64,000 nucleotides of DNA from Faecalitalea sp. UBA4312. GTDB taxonomy: Bacteria; Bacillota_I; Bacilli_A; Erysipelotrichales; Erysipelotrichaceae. The translations under genes and the position numbers were made by a program. Shown piece by piece: positions 53,534-62,078 of the stretch. The notes below the pieces were generated by a model. That model saw nothing but the letters and a program-made list of their open reading frames with translations, did no database searches and had not been told where the DNA came from. The DNA is taken from positions 1-64,000 of the forward strand of contig DGUK01000068.1 of assembly GCA_002394635.1 (NCBI GenBank). The letters run 5' to 3'. The number at the start of each line of letters is the position of its first letter. The stretch's first letter is position 1.

Positions 53534-53548
53534 ATAGGTAATTCCTAT
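53534..53548. promoter_or_regulatory. ATAGG-N5-CCTAT inverted repeat before metF
   Basis: ATAGGTAATTCCTAT lies 10 bp upstream of the metF -35 box and is followed by GATGGAATT. The arms match the CCTAT/ATAGG dyad of the cysK promoter, in the opposite order. It may bind a sulfur regulator. Confidence 0.5.
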
Positions 53549-53558
53549 GATGGAATTG

Positions 53559-53587
53559 TTGTTCTTAGTTTAGAGTCCGTTTATAAT
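53559..53587 (+). promoter_or_regulatory. Promoter of the metF operon
   Basis: TTGTTC (53559-53564), a 17-bp spacer and TATAAT (53582-53587) lie 24 nt before the ATG. The short leader leaves no room for a SAM or cobalamin riboswitch. Confidence 0.75.
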
Positions 53588-53611
53588 TTTTATCAAAGGA
53601 TGGTATGAATT

Positions 53612-54475
53612 ATGAAAATCATCGATATAATCAATCAAAATGAAATTACGATTTCCTTCGAGGTCTTTCCCCCGAAAACATCTAACAAATATCCGGCGGT
53701 GGAACAGGCCGCCAGCCAAATTGCGGCCCTGCACCCAGATTTTATGAGTGTAACCTATGGAGCCGGTGGTGGCACCAGTGAGTATACAGCTAATATTGCC
53801 GCCTCTTTACAAAATAAGCATGGGACACCGGTATTAGCCCATCTGACCTGTGTTTCCAGTACCCGAGAACATGTTCACCATATGCTGGAGCATTATCAGA
53901 GCATTGGGATCGAGAACATCATGGCATTACGAGGAGATATCCCCTCCAATGGATCTATCTGCCATGATTATCACCATGCTTCCCAGCTGATCCGGGAAAT
54001 CAAGGCAATCAATCCGGACATTTGTATCGGGGCAGCCTGTTATCCGGAAGGTCACGTGGAATGTACATATCAATCGGATGATATCCGGTATTTAAAGGAG
54101 AAAGTAGAGGCCGGTTGTGATTTTTTAACAACCCAGATGTTCTTTGACAACAACATTCTCTATAACTTTCTCTATAAGATCCAAAAAGCCGGCATCCATG
54201 TACCGGTGGTTGCCGGGATCATGCCTATTACCAATGTCCGGCAGGTGGCTAACAGTGTGGCTATGTCCGGTTCTTCGATGCCTTATCGTTTCCGCAACAT
54301 GGTGGATCGTTTCGGCCATGATGAAAAGAAAATGGCCCAGGCCGGTGTTATTTATGCCACAGAGCAGATCATCGATCTGATTGCCAACGGTGTCAATCAT
54401 ATTCATGTCTATTCCATGAATAAACCCCATATCGCCGCTGGTATTATGAACAGTTTGTCGGAGATCATCCGATGA
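53612..54475 (+). CDS. metF: Methylenetetrahydrofolate reductase
   Basis: The 287-residue FAD enzyme reduces 5,10-methylene-THF to 5-methyl-THF for MetH. Motifs: ITISFEVFPPKT, FMSVTYGAGGGTS, LTCVSSTREHV, NIMALRGDIPSNG, AACYPEGHVE, FLTTQMFFDN and VVAGIMPITN. The operon metF-reactivation domain-metH is tightly overlapped (ATGA at each junction). Confidence 0.95.
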   Translation: MKIIDIINQNEITISFEVFPPKTSNKYPAVEQAASQIAALHPDFMSVTYGAGGGTSEYTANIAASLQNKHGTPVLAHLTCVSSTREHVHHMLEHYQSIGIENIMALRGDIPSNGSICHDYHHASQLIREIKAINPDICIGAACYPEGHVECTYQSDDIRYLKEKVEAGCDFLTTQMFFDNNILYNFLYKIQKAGIHVPVVAGIMPITNVRQVANSVAMSGSSMPYRFRNMVDRFGHDEKKMAQAGVIYATEQIIDLIANGVNHIHVYSMNKPHIAAGIMNSLSEIIR

Positions 54476-55125
54476 TCGAAGTACAACGAAAGGAAATCTA
54501 CCGCTATCTGGGATATCGAAAGATCCAGCCTACCCAGCAGATCGATCGTATGATCGATGCTTGTATGGAACAAATGGAGAAGGTACTAGAACCCAAACAC
54601 AACATGGTTTTCTATCCTGTATCTTTTCCTGAAAAGGATCGGATCATCATTGGCCCGATGCATATTACCAGTAAAGGTTTGTATAGGAATCTGCAAAATT
54701 GTGACCAAGTCGTATTGATGGCTGCCACCATCGGAATGGGCATCGATCGTCTGATCCGGCGGGCAGAGATCCTGAATATGGTGGAAGCTGCCATTTACCA
54801 GGCAGCTGGTGCTGCTTATATTGAAGCGTATTGTGATCAGATCAATCAAGACCTGATTACCGCACAGAAAGCCAAAGGCAAAACATGCCGCCCGCGGTTT
54901 TCACCTGGATATGGCGATTTCTCCCTATCCTATCAAACATATTTCCGGGATCTTTTAGATATGCCAAGGACAGTAGGCATCAGCTTGACTGAATCTTTAC
55001 TGATGATCCCCAGTAAATCCGTAACCGCTGTTATCGGAATCAGTTCCGATGAAAAAATAGCAGAGATACAAGGTTGTGCCTCTTGTTTGCAAGCTGATCG
55101 ATGTATGTATAAGGAGGAATTATGA
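54472..55125 (+). CDS. Stand-alone methionine synthase activation domain protein
   Basis: The 217-residue protein corresponds to the C-terminal AdoMet-binding reactivation domain of MetH. It has IYRYLGYR near the start, an AAIYQAAGAAYIEAYCDQIN helix and the key RPRFSPGYGDFSL motif, which binds AdoMet. A Cys-rich end (GCASCLQADRCMYK) is extra. It would methylate oxidised cobalamin on the neighbouring MetH, which lacks this domain. ATGA overlaps at both ends. Confidence 0.9.
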   Translation: MIEVQRKEIYRYLGYRKIQPTQQIDRMIDACMEQMEKVLEPKHNMVFYPVSFPEKDRIIIGPMHITSKGLYRNLQNCDQVVLMAATIGMGIDRLIRRAEILNMVEAAIYQAAGAAYIEAYCDQINQDLITAQKAKGKTCRPRFSPGYGDFSLSYQTYFRDLLDMPRTVGISLTESLLMIPSKSVTAVIGISSDEKIAEIQGCASCLQADRCMYKEEL

Positions 55126-57515
55126 AGACACTATTAGAAAGACTGGGTAAAGAATGGTTATTCTGTGATGGAGCCACCGGAACGATCCTGCAACAGAAAC
55201 ACCTTCAGGGTGGTGAACTGCCGGAAACATGGAACCTTGATCGTCCCGATGATATTCTAGATGTATATACCGGTTACTTAGAAGCCGGATGCGATATTTT
55301 CAACACCAATACATTCGGTGCCAACCGTTTGAAGTTCCCGGATACGCTGGAAGATATCGTCACAGCAGCAGTCGAACTGGCTAAACAGGCACGCAGGAAA
55401 ACGCATCGAGAAGATGCCTATATCGCTTTGAATATCGGTCCGACCGGTAAGCTGTTGGAACCGATGGGCGACCTTCCTTTTGAAACAGCTGTGGATATTT
55501 TCGGTGAAGTCGTACGGTATGGAACCAAAGCCGGGGCGGATCTGGTCTTGATTGAAACGATGTCAGATAGCTATGAAGCCAAGGCAGCCATTTTAGCAGC
55601 TAAGGAAAACTGTGATCTGCCGGTTTGTATCACCAATATCTACGATGCTAAAGGCAAGCTGCTGACCGGTGGTACGGTGGATTCCACCGTAGCTATGCTT
55701 GAAGGGTTACGCGTAGATGGACTGGGTGTAAACTGTGGCTTAGGCCCTTTACAAATGATGGATGTGGTCCGTCGTCTGAGCGCGGTGGCTTCGGTTCCGA
55801 TCTTTGTCAATCCGAATGCCGGTTTGCCCCGTACTGAAAACGGACAAACCATTTATGATGTCACACCGGAAGTTTTTTCCGACTATATGGCCCAGATGGC
55901 TGATCTAGGTGTACAGGTGCTGGGTGGATGTTGTGGAACAACACCGGAGCATATTCGACAGACCATTGCCAAATGCAGGAATAAACCATTCCATCCGATT
56001 ACCAAGAAGAACACAACATGGGTGTCCTCTTTTTCCGATGCGGTGGAAATCGGAAAAAAACCGGTGATTATCGGGGAGCGGATCAATCCGACCGGAAAGA
56101 AGCGGTTCAAGGAAGCTCTGCGAAACAACGATATGGAATATATATTAAAAGAAGGTTTACAGCAGGAACAGGCTGGCGCAAAGATTTTGGATGTTAATGT
56201 TGGCTTACCGGAAATTGACGAACCAGCTATGATGGAACAAGTCGTCACGCGTCTGCAATCCATCACCGGTCTTCCTCTACAGATCGATACATCCAATTTT
56301 ACAGCCATGGAAAAAGCCTTTCGGATCTATAACGGAAAACCGATGGTCAACTCCGTCAACGGAACCCGTGAAAGCATGGAGCATGTCTTCCCTCTGGTAC
56401 AGAAATATGGGGGTGTTGTCGTAGCCCTGACTCTGGATGAGCAAGGCATCCCGAAAACGGCACAAGGGCGTGTGGATATTGCCCGCAACATCTGCCAGGA
56501 AGCTCAAAAATATGGAATTGATAAGAAGGACCTTGTGTTTGACCCTCTGGCAATGACGATTTCCTCGGATACCTCCGGTGCGGTTACCACATTAAGCGCC
56601 TTACGAAAAATCAAGGACGAGCTGCAGGCCCATACCATCTTAGGAGTTTCTAATATTTCTTTTGGTCTACCTCATCGTGAGATCATCAATGCCAACTTCT
56701 TTACCATGGCCATTCAGAATGGTTTATCGTGTGCCATCATCAATCCGGGCAACGAGCCGATGATGCGGGCCTATCGAGCCAGTCTGGCCTTATTGGATAT
56801 GGATGAAAACTGCATGGATTATATTGAAGCCTATGCCACTATGCCCGATGATATCTCCGGTACAGCCCAGGCTGCCAAGGCCAAATTACCGTCTGATTCG
56901 GATGTCACTTTACAGGAGGCCATCGAACGAGGCTTAAGTGAAAGTGCTTCCCTGGCCATGAAAAAGGAACTAGAAACCAAAGAGGCTTTGCAGATCATCA
57001 ACGACCAGCTGATCCCGGCTTTGGATATTGTGGGAAAAGGGTTTGAAAAGGGAACGATCTTCCTTCCTCAGCTTTTAATGAGTGCCGAGGCAGCAAAAGC
57101 CGCTTTTCAGGTTGTCAAGGAGTCCATGCGCGGCCAGCCTCAGCAGATCAAAGGTCGGATCATCCTGGCTACCGTGAAAGGAGATATCCACGATATCGGA
57201 AAAAATATTGTAAAGGTCATGTTGGAAAACTATGGCTATGATGTCCTGGATCTAGGAAAAGATGTGGATCCGCAAGTTATTGTGGATACAGCCATCGAAG
57301 AAAATATCAAACTGGTAGGTCTCAGTGCTCTGATGACCACAACTGTTGTCAGCATGGAAGAAACCATCCGGTTATTAAAGGAAAAGAAACCCGATACGTT
57401 GACTGTTGTCGGCGGGGCTGTGATGACCCAGGAATATGCTGATGCGATTGGAGCGGATTGTTATGCAAAGGATGCGATGGCCACCGTTCGTTACGCCGAT
57501 TCTGTCTTTCAATAA
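55122..57515 (+). CDS. metH: Cobalamin-dependent methionine synthase lacking the activation domain
   Basis: The 797-residue enzyme has the homocysteine/zinc domain (FCDGATGTILQ, TNTFGANRLKF, GVNCGLGP, LGGCCGTTPEHI), the pterin-binding domain (ERINPTGKKRFKEAL, PLQIDTSNF) and the B12 cap and binding domains (TVKGDIHDIGKNIVKVMLENYGYDV with the DxHxxG lower ligand, then VGLSALMTTT and VVGGAVMTQEYADAIGAD). It ends about 400 residues short of E. coli MetH because reactivation is a separate protein. It makes methionine using B12. Confidence 0.96.
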   Translation: MKTLLERLGKEWLFCDGATGTILQQKHLQGGELPETWNLDRPDDILDVYTGYLEAGCDIFNTNTFGANRLKFPDTLEDIVTAAVELAKQARRKTHREDAYIALNIGPTGKLLEPMGDLPFETAVDIFGEVVRYGTKAGADLVLIETMSDSYEAKAAILAAKENCDLPVCITNIYDAKGKLLTGGTVDSTVAMLEGLRVDGLGVNCGLGPLQMMDVVRRLSAVASVPIFVNPNAGLPRTENGQTIYDVTPEVFSDYMAQMADLGVQVLGGCCGTTPEHIRQTIAKCRNKPFHPITKKNTTWVSSFSDAVEIGKKPVIIGERINPTGKKRFKEALRNNDMEYILKEGLQQEQAGAKILDVNVGLPEIDEPAMMEQVVTRLQSITGLPLQIDTSNFTAMEKAFRIYNGKPMVNSVNGTRESMEHVFPLVQKYGGVVVALTLDEQGIPKTAQGRVDIARNICQEAQKYGIDKKDLVFDPLAMTISSDTSGAVTTLSALRKIKDELQAHTILGVSNISFGLPHREIINANFFTMAIQNGLSCAIINPGNEPMMRAYRASLALLDMDENCMDYIEAYATMPDDISGTAQAAKAKLPSDSDVTLQEAIERGLSESASLAMKKELETKEALQIINDQLIPALDIVGKGFEKGTIFLPQLLMSAEAAKAAFQVVKESMRGQPQQIKGRIILATVKGDIHDIGKNIVKVMLENYGYDVLDLGKDVDPQVIVDTAIEENIKLVGLSALMTTTVVSMEETIRLLKEKKPDTLTVVGGAVMTQEYADAIGADCYAKDAMATVRYADSVFQ

Positions 57516-57518
57516 AAC

Positions 57519-57550
57519 AGATGCAGCTTTTAAGGCTGCATCTTATATTT
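57519..57550. terminator. Terminator between metH and the ECF S-component gene
   Basis: AGATGCAGC (57519-57527) pairs with GCTGCATCT (57535-57543), with T-rich flanks on both strands. The S-component stop codon (57530-57532) is in the loop. Confidence 0.8.
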
Positions 57551-58048
57551 TGTAAAGACTTTTTCCATGACATGATACACCGGTTTATACAACAAAATCA
57601 TAATCAGAAAGTTAGCGATCCCATGTGCGATATCGTAAGGAATACCGGCAATCCACCATGTGAACATCGTAATCGGACCCCCGATCAATAAGTAAGGAAT
57701 AGAACATAAAGCCCCAAAGCACAGACCAAAGCCGGCTGAAAGAAACGTATAAGCCCATATAGAATCATATTTTCTGACAAGCATAGTCAAAGCGACCAAA
57801 AGAGGCCACATGTATATATACATAAAATTCCAGATTCCCATGCCCCATAGGATTATTTCAAGAAACGCAAAACCAAGAGCAGCCAGGATCGTTTTCCAGC
57901 CATAGAAGATGGTAAAAAGAATCAGAAAGAACGAAACCAGCTCTACGCCTGGAATGCTGGACAACGTCCATTTAACAGCTTCCAGAATGGCTGTCATACA
58001 CCCGATCGAGACAATATCGCGGGCTGTAAACTTACTGGTAGGTTTCAT
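57530..58048 (-). CDS. ECF transporter S component, probably for cobalamin
   Basis: The 172-residue integral membrane protein has six helices (DIVSIGCMTAILEAVKWTLS, FFLILFTIFYGWKTILAALGFAFLEIILWG, and others). The ARDIV start and small-residue-rich first helix are typical of S components that dock to EcfAAT. The adjacent DUF4430 (transcobalamin-like) protein and opposing metF-metH make a corrinoid the likely substrate. The true start at 58048 overlaps the DUF4430 gene by 17 nt; the longer frame runs through that gene. The shared EcfAAT module must lie elsewhere. Confidence 0.82.
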   Translation of the reverse strand: MKPTSKFTARDIVSIGCMTAILEAVKWTLSSIPGVELVSFFLILFTIFYGWKTILAALGFAFLEIILWGMGIWNFMYIYMWPLLVALTMLVRKYDSIWAYTFLSAGFGLCFGALCSIPYLLIGGPITMFTWWIAGIPYDIAHGIANFLIMILLYKPVYHVMEKVFTKYKMQP

Positions 58049-58439
58049 AGGCCAGTTTGAAGGCATCACCATCGGTGACAGGCTGGGAATCCGCCCCATA
58101 TTGGCCGTATTCATCGTTCACATAAATGGCCCAGTACGCTTTATCGCTATCCTTCGCCTGTGTACCATTGACAGAGGTGATCATAATACCATACTCTGTT
58201 TTATCCCCTTCAAAGGAAAAATCCTGTTGTTCCTGTAATTCCTCCATTGCCTGGGATAAAAACTCTGCATCGGTACGGCTTTCATATTTTGTTGATTTTC
58301 CTTCTTTATCCACAACTTCCAACGTATACGCTTTATCTCCTTGTACAGATTGTGGTGTATTCATCTTGTAGATACCAAGGAAAACTGCAATTACTACAAG
58401 CAATGAAATGATACCGATCCATATTTTTCTATTCTTCAT
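58032..58439 (-). CDS. DUF4430 membrane-anchored protein (transcobalamin-like C-terminal domain)
   Basis: The 135-residue protein has an N-terminal signal anchor (IWIGIISLLVVIAVFLGIY) and a DUF4430 domain with QAMEELQEQQDFSFEGD, MITSVNGTQA, AYWAIYVNDEYGQYGADSQPVTDGDAFKLAYE (the W-x-x-Y-V-N-G-x core). The domain is related to the cobalamin-binding end of intrinsic factor and transcobalamin and probably binds B12 outside the membrane and hands it to the S component. AGGAGGAG precedes the ATG. Confidence 0.85.
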   Translation of the reverse strand: MKNRKIWIGIISLLVVIAVFLGIYKMNTPQSVQGDKAYTLEVVDKEGKSTKYESRTDAEFLSQAMEELQEQQDFSFEGDKTEYGIMITSVNGTQAKDSDKAYWAIYVNDEYGQYGADSQPVTDGDAFKLAYETYQ

Positions 58440-58528
58440 CCTCTTCTCCTCCTATTTCAATTATACAAAAAGTTCCTTGTATTTCGTTATCGTTCTTCTT
58501 CTATCTACTTATAAATTCTATCAATAAC

Positions 58529-58551
58529 AAAAAAAGAGGCATTGCCTCTTT
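58529..58551 (-). terminator. Terminator of lysS
   Basis: The minus-strand stem AAAGAGGC-AAT-GCCTCTTT is followed by further U. The lysS stop codon (58550-58552) overlaps the stem. Confidence 0.88.
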
Positions 58552-60037
58552 ATCTGTTTTTCATGTGTGGGAATAACAATACTTCACGAATGGTTCTCTG
58601 GTCTGTCAATAACATCACAAAGCGGTCGATACCTAATCCGACACCACCAGTCGGAGGCATACCATACTCCAGAGCTTCTACATAGTCTGTATCCATCTCG
58701 TTGGCTTCGTCATCTCCCAGTTCACGAAGCTCCAGCTGTTTTTCAAACCGTTCTCTTTGATCGATCGGATCATTCAGTTCGGTAAACGCATTGGCGTATT
58801 CATGACCACAGATGAATAATTCATAACGATCCGTAAAACGAGGATCCTGCTTGTTCTTTTTAGCCAGCGGACTGATCTCGATCGGATATTCATAAACAAA
58901 GGTCGGCTGTACGATATTCTCTTCGACATACTTATCAAAGAATAAAGAGATAATATGTCCCACAGAGTTATGGATCTTCTCTACTTCAATACCATGCTGC
59001 TCGGCTAACGCTTTGGCTTCTTCGTATGTCATTTCCTGTTTAAAGTCAATACCAGTTGCTTCTTTGACGGCTTCACACATGGAAATGCGCTTAAACGGTG
59101 CTTTCAGGGAGATTTCCTGTCCTTGGTATGTGATTTCCGTTGTCCCTAAAACTTTATTGGCCACATGATCGAATAAGCCTTCGATCAAATCCATCATTCC
59201 ATCCAGATCACTGTAAGCCACATACGCTTCCACTGTCGTGAATTCCGGATTGTGCGTAGCGTCCATTCCTTCATTACGGAACAAACGACCGATTTCATAA
59301 ACACCTTCCAGTCCTCCGACGATCAAACGCTTTAAAGGCAGTTCTGTGGCGATCCGCAGATAAAACGGCATATCCAGTGTATTGTGATGTGTGATGAACG
59401 GACGAGCAGCAGCTCCTCCTAAGATTGGCTGCAATACCGGTGTTTCCACCTCCATCAATCCCTGGCCGTCCAAGTATTCCTGAATGGCACGGATGATACG
59501 TGGTCTTGTCACCGCAATCTTCTTTGCTTCCGGATTCATGATCAAATCGACATAACGACGGCGGAAACGTTCTTCGGTATCCTGCAGTCCGTGAAATTTT
59601 TCTGGCAGCGGACGCAACGATTTAGACAGATGAGTATAGTTAGCAGCGCGAACAGACAGCTGCCCATGATCAGTTTTCATCACCGTTCCTTCGATTCCTA
59701 CGATATCTCCGATATCATTTTTCTTGAAGATTTCGTATTGTTCATCTCCGATGGCATCTTTACGAACATAGATCTGAATGTCTCCGGTGACATCCTGAAT
59801 ATTCATGAAACCGGCTTTTCCTTGACGGCGTTTACGCATAATGCGTCCAGCGATCTTAACGGTTACATTTTTCTCTGCCAGTTCTTCTTTTGTGAATCCA
59901 TCGTATTGTTCAATGATCTGCCCGCATCGTGCATCTCTTTCATAACGGGAACCAAATGGATCGATCCCCATATCGATGAGATCCTGCATCTTCTTGCGAC
60001 GTACTTTTTCCTGCTCAGTTAGTTTTACTTGTGCCAT
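58550..60037 (-). CDS. lysS: Lysyl-tRNA synthetase (class II)
   Basis: The 495-residue enzyme has an N-terminal OB-fold anticodon-binding domain ([23 protein letters not shown]) and a class II core: motif 1 [13 protein letters not shown], motif 2 [20 protein letters not shown], and motif 3 [16 protein letters not shown]. It charges tRNA-Lys. AGAGGAG precedes the ATG. A lysine T-box leader (60058-60263) controls it. Confidence 0.98.
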   Translation of the reverse strand: MAQVKLTEQEKVRRKKMQDLIDMGIDPFGSRYERDARCGQIIEQYDGFTKEELAEKNVTVKIAGRIMRKRRQGKAGFMNIQDVTGDIQIYVRKDAIGDEQYEIFKKNDIGDIVGIEGTVMKTDHGQLSVRAANYTHLSKSLRPLPEKFHGLQDTEERFRRRYVDLIMNPEAKKIAVTRPRIIRAIQEYLDGQGLMEVETPVLQPILGGAAARPFITHHNTLDMPFYLRIATELPLKRLIVGGLEGVYEIGRLFRNEGMDATHNPEFTTVEAYVAYSDLDGMMDLIEGLFDHVANKVLGTTEITYQGQEISLKAPFKRISMCEAVKEATGIDFKQEMTYEEAKALAEQHGIEVEKIHNSVGHIISLFFDKYVEENIVQPTFVYEYPIEISPLAKKNKQDPRFTDRYELFICGHEYANAFTELNDPIDQRERFEKQLELRELGDDEANEMDTDYVEALEYGMPPTGGVGLGIDRFVMLLTDQRTIREVLLFPHMKNR

Positions 60038-60057
60038 TTTTTTCTCCTCTTTTTTTC

Positions 60058-60263
60058 AAAAAAAAGGCATTCCTCCCAAGGGACGAAATGCCGTGTTACC
60101 ACCCTAATTCGCTCATATTTCTATGAACCTCGTTCGTTCTTTAATGCAGAACATACATACAGCTCCAAGTTTTTATTCCCATTCGATCCGTGCTTTTTTC
60201 CACCAGCCAAAAGCTCTCTTTGTTGTCACTCCAATGGTACTCGTCCTCTTCATTGCCTTAACA
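60058..60263 (-). promoter_or_regulatory. T-box riboswitch upstream of lysS
   Basis: On the minus strand the leader contains the T-box core AGGGTGGTAACACGG (60091-60105). The terminator stem is GGCATT/AATGCC around TCGTCCCTTGGGAGG (60066-60092), with an A-run at 60058-60065 giving the U tract. Upstream Stem I has an AAAGAGAGC segment and a TAAAAAC TTGGAG region (60165-60175) where AAA is the likely specifier codon for lysine. When uncharged tRNA-Lys binds, the antiterminator should form and lysS be read. Confidence 0.92.
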
Positions 60264-60269
60264 AAACTT

Positions 60270-60298
60270 ATCCTACAAAACGATTGCCGATTTGTCAA
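60270..60298 (-). promoter_or_regulatory. Promoter of the lysS T-box transcript
   Basis: TTGACA (60293-60298), a 17-bp spacer and TAGGAT (60270-60275) lie on the minus strand; the predicted start is near 60263. Confidence 0.8.
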
Positions 60299-60305
60299 TG
60301 AATTT

Positions 60306-62030
60306 TCAATTTTCTGACATGCACGTATGGATCCATTCAATAAAATTAGAAGTGGCATCCGCTGTCTGTTCAGCCTGGGTGTGTCCCTGGCCCCAGATGG
60401 TCGCAAAATCTACATCCTTTACTTCGTCATAGTTTTCCAATGCCAAAGCTAGGTTGAGCTCTGTAGTCAAAGAAGTATCTCCTTGCTCGATACCGGTACG
60501 GATCCTCCAGTATTTGGCTACAGTACTGGTTTGGTACCCTTGGCTGGAAGCGGACAGATAATAAAGCGGAGAATACATATTGACCCGGGTCTGAACATCG
60601 TTACCAGCCCAGTCGGTCTGGGCCAGATCGTCTTTATAATCCTGGGCATACTCGTTATCAAGCTCAGATAAAACAGAAGCCAGTGTTTCATCAAAATGAC
60701 CACCGGATCCATCCACTGCGAACAACTGGTTTTCCCCCTGTCCTTCGTCCAGCTGATCAAAGGCACCTAAGGATTTGGACGCTTGCTTACAATGGGATAC
60801 GAAGTCCTCTACCGATGAAATGGATGCTGTGTTGGTTTTTTCATCATAGGTGATCCACTGTCCATTGGCATTGAGAGAATTGATATAATCCTGTGCACTC
60901 TCATACGTTGTCGATTCTTGCTGTGTGTCTTGGGTTTCTGATCTTTGAATGCCATCCATCGCTTGTGCATCATTTGTCGAAGGCATCGGGCCAGATGGTT
61001 GTTGTCCCTCCGGCATTTGTCCAGGCATGGCTCCCATGGTCTGCGCAGCTTCCGTATACGGGAACTGCGTATTGGCCAGGAATTCATTGAGAGAGGTTTC
61101 AATGGCTTCTTTGACATAGTCATAATACGAACCGCTGATCCCGTCCTCATTCAAAGTCAATACATTTCCATCTTCATCTTTAAACTGGTAGGCATTGATA
61201 CTATCGATATAAGATTGAGCCAACGCATCACTGATTGCCTGTAGATCCTCACTGAGATCACTGCGGGTCGATCCCATCATCCATTCATACGCGGCATCGG
61301 CTGTGTCCAAGCTGGTAATCGGGCACCAGTCCATTGACCCATAAACAGCATCACTAACCCCCTGTACAGCACCGATATCTTCTAAATAGGTATCGTACAA
61401 TTCACTGTCCCCGCTAGCGGCCACCACAGCCGATTGGGCACCACCACCGCTCATACCAAACACAAAGATCTTCTCACTATCTCCAGCTAGGGTCTGATCA
61501 CTATAACGCAAATAACGGATAGCTGCTTTCAGATCGGTTACACCCGCCGGTGCTCCGGACTCCCTGCCTCTGCAGCCGGCATGAACATAGACCATGCCTT
61601 GATCCGTGTATTCACTGACATCCGTATAGTCCGTCAGGGCTGCCTGGGCACTATAACCCGGCGTATTGATCGGCATCACGATTGGTGCTGATGTCGCTGT
61701 ATATCCATGGATGGAAGCTTCTTCATTCAATGTGCATGTATAGGTGCCATCGCCGTTATCCTGTGCTTTCATATAATCCCCCGGCACAAAGACAGCTAAG
61801 GTTTCTACCTCTTCATCGGCCGGATCTGAACAATAGGCAATACCGATCTGATAATAAACATTGTCTTCTTCGTTATACTGCCATTTTGCCATGTCGATCT
61901 GTTCCAAACTGGTAACAACCGTCTGCGCTTGTGATGTCTGTTTTTCTGCTGTATTCAATGTTGTCGGCTGGGTGCATCCACTACAGATCAACAAAGCAGC
62001 CAACCCTAATTTCATTCCTACATAATTCAT
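60306..62030 (-). CDS. Tannase/feruloyl esterase-like lipoprotein
   Basis: The 574-residue product has a lipobox (LLICSGCTQP) and an alpha/beta hydrolase of the subtype B tannase type: HGYTATSAPIVMPINTPGY, VYVHAGCRGRESGAPAGVTDLKAAIRYL, the nucleophile in FGMSGGGAQSAVVAASGDSELY, DWCPITSLDTADAAYEW, and the C-terminal VDFATIWGQGHTQAE with a candidate catalytic His. An insertion rich in Pro, Met, Gly and Gln (GAMPGQMPEGQQPSG) sits near residues 335-350. It should be on the cell surface and act on plant phenolic esters, by inference. AAAGGAG precedes the ATG. Confidence 0.87.
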   Translation of the reverse strand: MNYVGMKLGLAALLICSGCTQPTTLNTAEKQTSQAQTVVTSLEQIDMAKWQYNEEDNVYYQIGIAYCSDPADEEVETLAVFVPGDYMKAQDNGDGTYTCTLNEEASIHGYTATSAPIVMPINTPGYSAQAALTDYTDVSEYTDQGMVYVHAGCRGRESGAPAGVTDLKAAIRYLRYSDQTLAGDSEKIFVFGMSGGGAQSAVVAASGDSELYDTYLEDIGAVQGVSDAVYGSMDWCPITSLDTADAAYEWMMGSTRSDLSEDLQAISDALAQSYIDSINAYQFKDEDGNVLTLNEDGISGSYYDYVKEAIETSLNEFLANTQFPYTEAAQTMGAMPGQMPEGQQPSGPMPSTNDAQAMDGIQRSETQDTQQESTTYESAQDYINSLNANGQWITYDEKTNTASISSVEDFVSHCKQASKSLGAFDQLDEGQGENQLFAVDGSGGHFDETLASVLSELDNEYAQDYKDDLAQTDWAGNDVQTRVNMYSPLYYLSASSQGYQTSTVAKYWRIRTGIEQGDTSLTTELNLALALENYDEVKDVDFATIWGQGHTQAEQTADATSNFIEWIHTCMSEN

Positions 62031-62078
62031 AATGATGTTCTCCTTTATTGTCTATACCATAAAGAAGAAAACTTAAAA

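Noticed and set aside
53588..53611. SAM riboswitch or Met T-box before metF
   Set aside because: Only about 18-24 nt separate the predicted transcription start from the ATG, too short for either.
58440..58528. Cobalamin riboswitch before the DUF4430/ECF genes
   Set aside because: The leader is short and lacks the conserved B12-box core.
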